Shown: positions 30,692-31,520 of the stretch, in pieces
How the letters are laid out: the number at the start of each line of letters is the position of its first letter
How positions within the stretch are numbered: position 1 is the first letter of the stretch
Notes under the pieces: model-generated
Seen by the model: the letters and a program-made list of their open reading frames with translations, nothing else
Databases searched by the model: none
What the model was told of the DNA's origin: nothing
Position numbers and translations under genes: made by a program
Assembly: GCA_036501535.1 (NCBI GenBank)
Contig: DASYAE010000068.1
Coordinates: 1-31,520, forward strand
Length of the DNA: 31,520 nt
Reading direction: 5' to 3'
Source: DASYAE01 sp036501535
GTDB lineage: Bacteria; Actinomycetota; Actinomycetes; Streptomycetales; Catenulisporaceae

Positions 30692-31453
30692 TCAGCCGAC
30701 TGACACGAGCGCCGCGCTCTCCCGCTCGACCCGGCAGTCCAGGTCCGGCAGGGCCAGCAGCACCGGCAGGTCGAACACGCCGGTCTCGCGCAGCTCCAGG
30801 TCGGTCTCGACGATCCGGCCGGCCCGCGCGACGACCGGCTGGCTCGCGCCGACCAGCAGCCTGCGCCCGGCGGCGGGCGCCGCCGGACAGCCGAGGTCGA
30901 CCGCCGCGGCGCGCACGTACCACACGCCGTCGGGCACCGCGTTGAGGCCGAACCGGCCGCCGGACTCCTCGAGCACGTCGCAGGAGACCGGCAGGCCCTC
31001 CGGCACCGCGGAATTGAAGACGCCGATGTACACGTGCGGGAGCCGGCCGATCGCCGGCGCCTTGACGTTCCCGACCACGGTGCCGCGGCGCGGGTCGGGC
31101 CCGGGCGGAACCGGCAGCACGGCGGCGAGGCCGAGCTGGGCGTACTCCCGGTACCGGGTCGGCGACATGCCGACGCTGCGGGTGAATCTGCTGGTGAACG
31201 TACCCGGGCTGTTGTAACCCACGTAGTACGAGATCTCGGTGACGCTCGTCGTCGTGTCCCGCAGCAGGCGCTTGGCCTGGTACAGGCGGATGGCGGCGAG
31301 GAACCGGCCCGGCGAGGTGCCGGTGACGTCGCGGAAGACCCGCGAGAAGTAGAACCTGCTCAGGATCGCGGCGTCGGCGAGATCCGACAGCGAGATCGGC
31401 TCGCAGTAGTGCTCCCACATCGTCTCGATCGCACGCTTCACGGCACTTTGCAC
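30692..31453 (-). CDS. AraC-family transcriptional regulator with N-terminal HTH and beta-rich C-terminal domain
   Basis: 253 residues. The double helix-turn-helix occupies residues 1-105: IETMWEHYCEPISLSDLADAAILSRFYFSRVFRDVTGTSPGRFLAAIRLYQAKRLL and VTEISYYVGYNSPGTFTSRFTRSVGMSPTRYR, the canonical AraC signature. Most AraC proteins carry this domain at the C terminus. The remaining 145 residues are beta-rich: GTVVGNVKAPA, HVYIGVFNSAVPEG, GRFGLNAVPDGVWYVRAAAVD. This resembles carboxypeptidase regulatory-like or transthyretin-like domains and may sense a ligand; that is a resemblance seen by eye. The GTG at 31453 has GGAGAGG four bases upstream. Its targets may include the neighbouring MFS gene and the former epimerase. 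Confidence 0.88.
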   Translation of the reverse strand: MQSAVKRAIETMWEHYCEPISLSDLADAAILSRFYFSRVFRDVTGTSPGRFLAAIRLYQAKRLLRDTTTSVTEISYYVGYNSPGTFTSRFTRSVGMSPTRYREYAQLGLAAVLPVPPGPDPRRGTVVGNVKAPAIGRLPHVYIGVFNSAVPEGLPVSCDVLEESGGRFGLNAVPDGVWYVRAAAVDLGCPAAPAAGRRLLVGASQPVVARAGRIVETDLELRETGVFDLPVLLALPDLDCRVERESAALVSVG

Positions 31454-31488
31454 TGGCCTCTCCCCTGCTCACCAGTCGGCTTCGGCGT

Positions 31489-31520
31489 GACAAGCGCCGC
31501 CCATGGACAAGCGCCGCCCA
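31489..31520. repeat. Two copies of GACAAGCGCCGCCCA at the window end
   Basis: Exact 15-base copies at 31489-31503 and 31506-31520, separated by TG. The window ends exactly at the last base of the second copy, so the true copy number cannot be seen. It lies 35 bases upstream of the AraC start. Confidence 0.75.

Overview
The window is very GC-rich DNA with GTG starts, Shine-Dalgarno boxes of the GGAGG type and GC-rich stem-loops as terminators. This is the style of a filamentous actinomycete. Gene content and order on the left two thirds (SCO4848-type membrane protein, YihY, 2H phosphoesterase, trpS, CBS-domain membrane protein, mdh, DUF3017, folD, purH, purN) resemble, from memory, the conserved core neighbourhood of Streptomyces and relatives such as Catenulispora or Actinospica. 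I do not assign a genus.

Layout. Positions 1-411 hold no intact gene, only a doubly truncated phospholipase C-like relic on the minus strand. Positions 412-10689 are almost entirely minus-strand housekeeping and envelope genes: a small membrane protein, YihY, then a CBS-domain membrane protein-trpS-2H phosphoesterase operon, a septum-formation-like surface protein, a DUF1508/YegP protein with an unusual Met/His repeat tail, a DUF885 metallohydrolase, mdh and DUF3017. Positions 10.9-14.4 kb carry a plus-strand block (LapA-like membrane protein, a small CxxCxCxC protein, glgB) that separates DUF3017 from folD. Positions 14.4-18.4 kb hold folD and a purH-purN overlap, with a DUF4190 membrane protein between them. 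FolD makes the 10-formyl-tetrahydrofolate that PurN and PurH consume, so this part is one metabolic unit. Positions 18.6-20.3 kb carry a Pro/Gln-rich membrane protein and a DUF2752 protein.

From about 20.3 kb the character changes to accessory genes: an AhpD-like protein, DHA2 exporter and TetR regulator in one operon; an ECF42-type sigma factor with its DGPF/YciI partner; a second DHA2 exporter; an F420-type LLM oxidoreductase divergent from a SnoaL-like (SgcJ/EcaC) protein across a dyad-rich control region; a third MFS transporter; an NAD-dependent epimerase gene wrecked by an internal deletion; and an AraC regulator with an unusual C-terminal domain. The last 32 bases are two copies of a 15-base repeat.

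I saw no rRNA, tRNA, CRISPR array, transposase or replication origin. The most interesting signals are the perfect operator-like palindrome at 27549-27565, the Met-Lys-His-Ser repeat protein at 6535-6987, the dyad upstream of the LapA-like gene, and the two gene relics near the window ends. All family names come from reading the sequence, with no database search.
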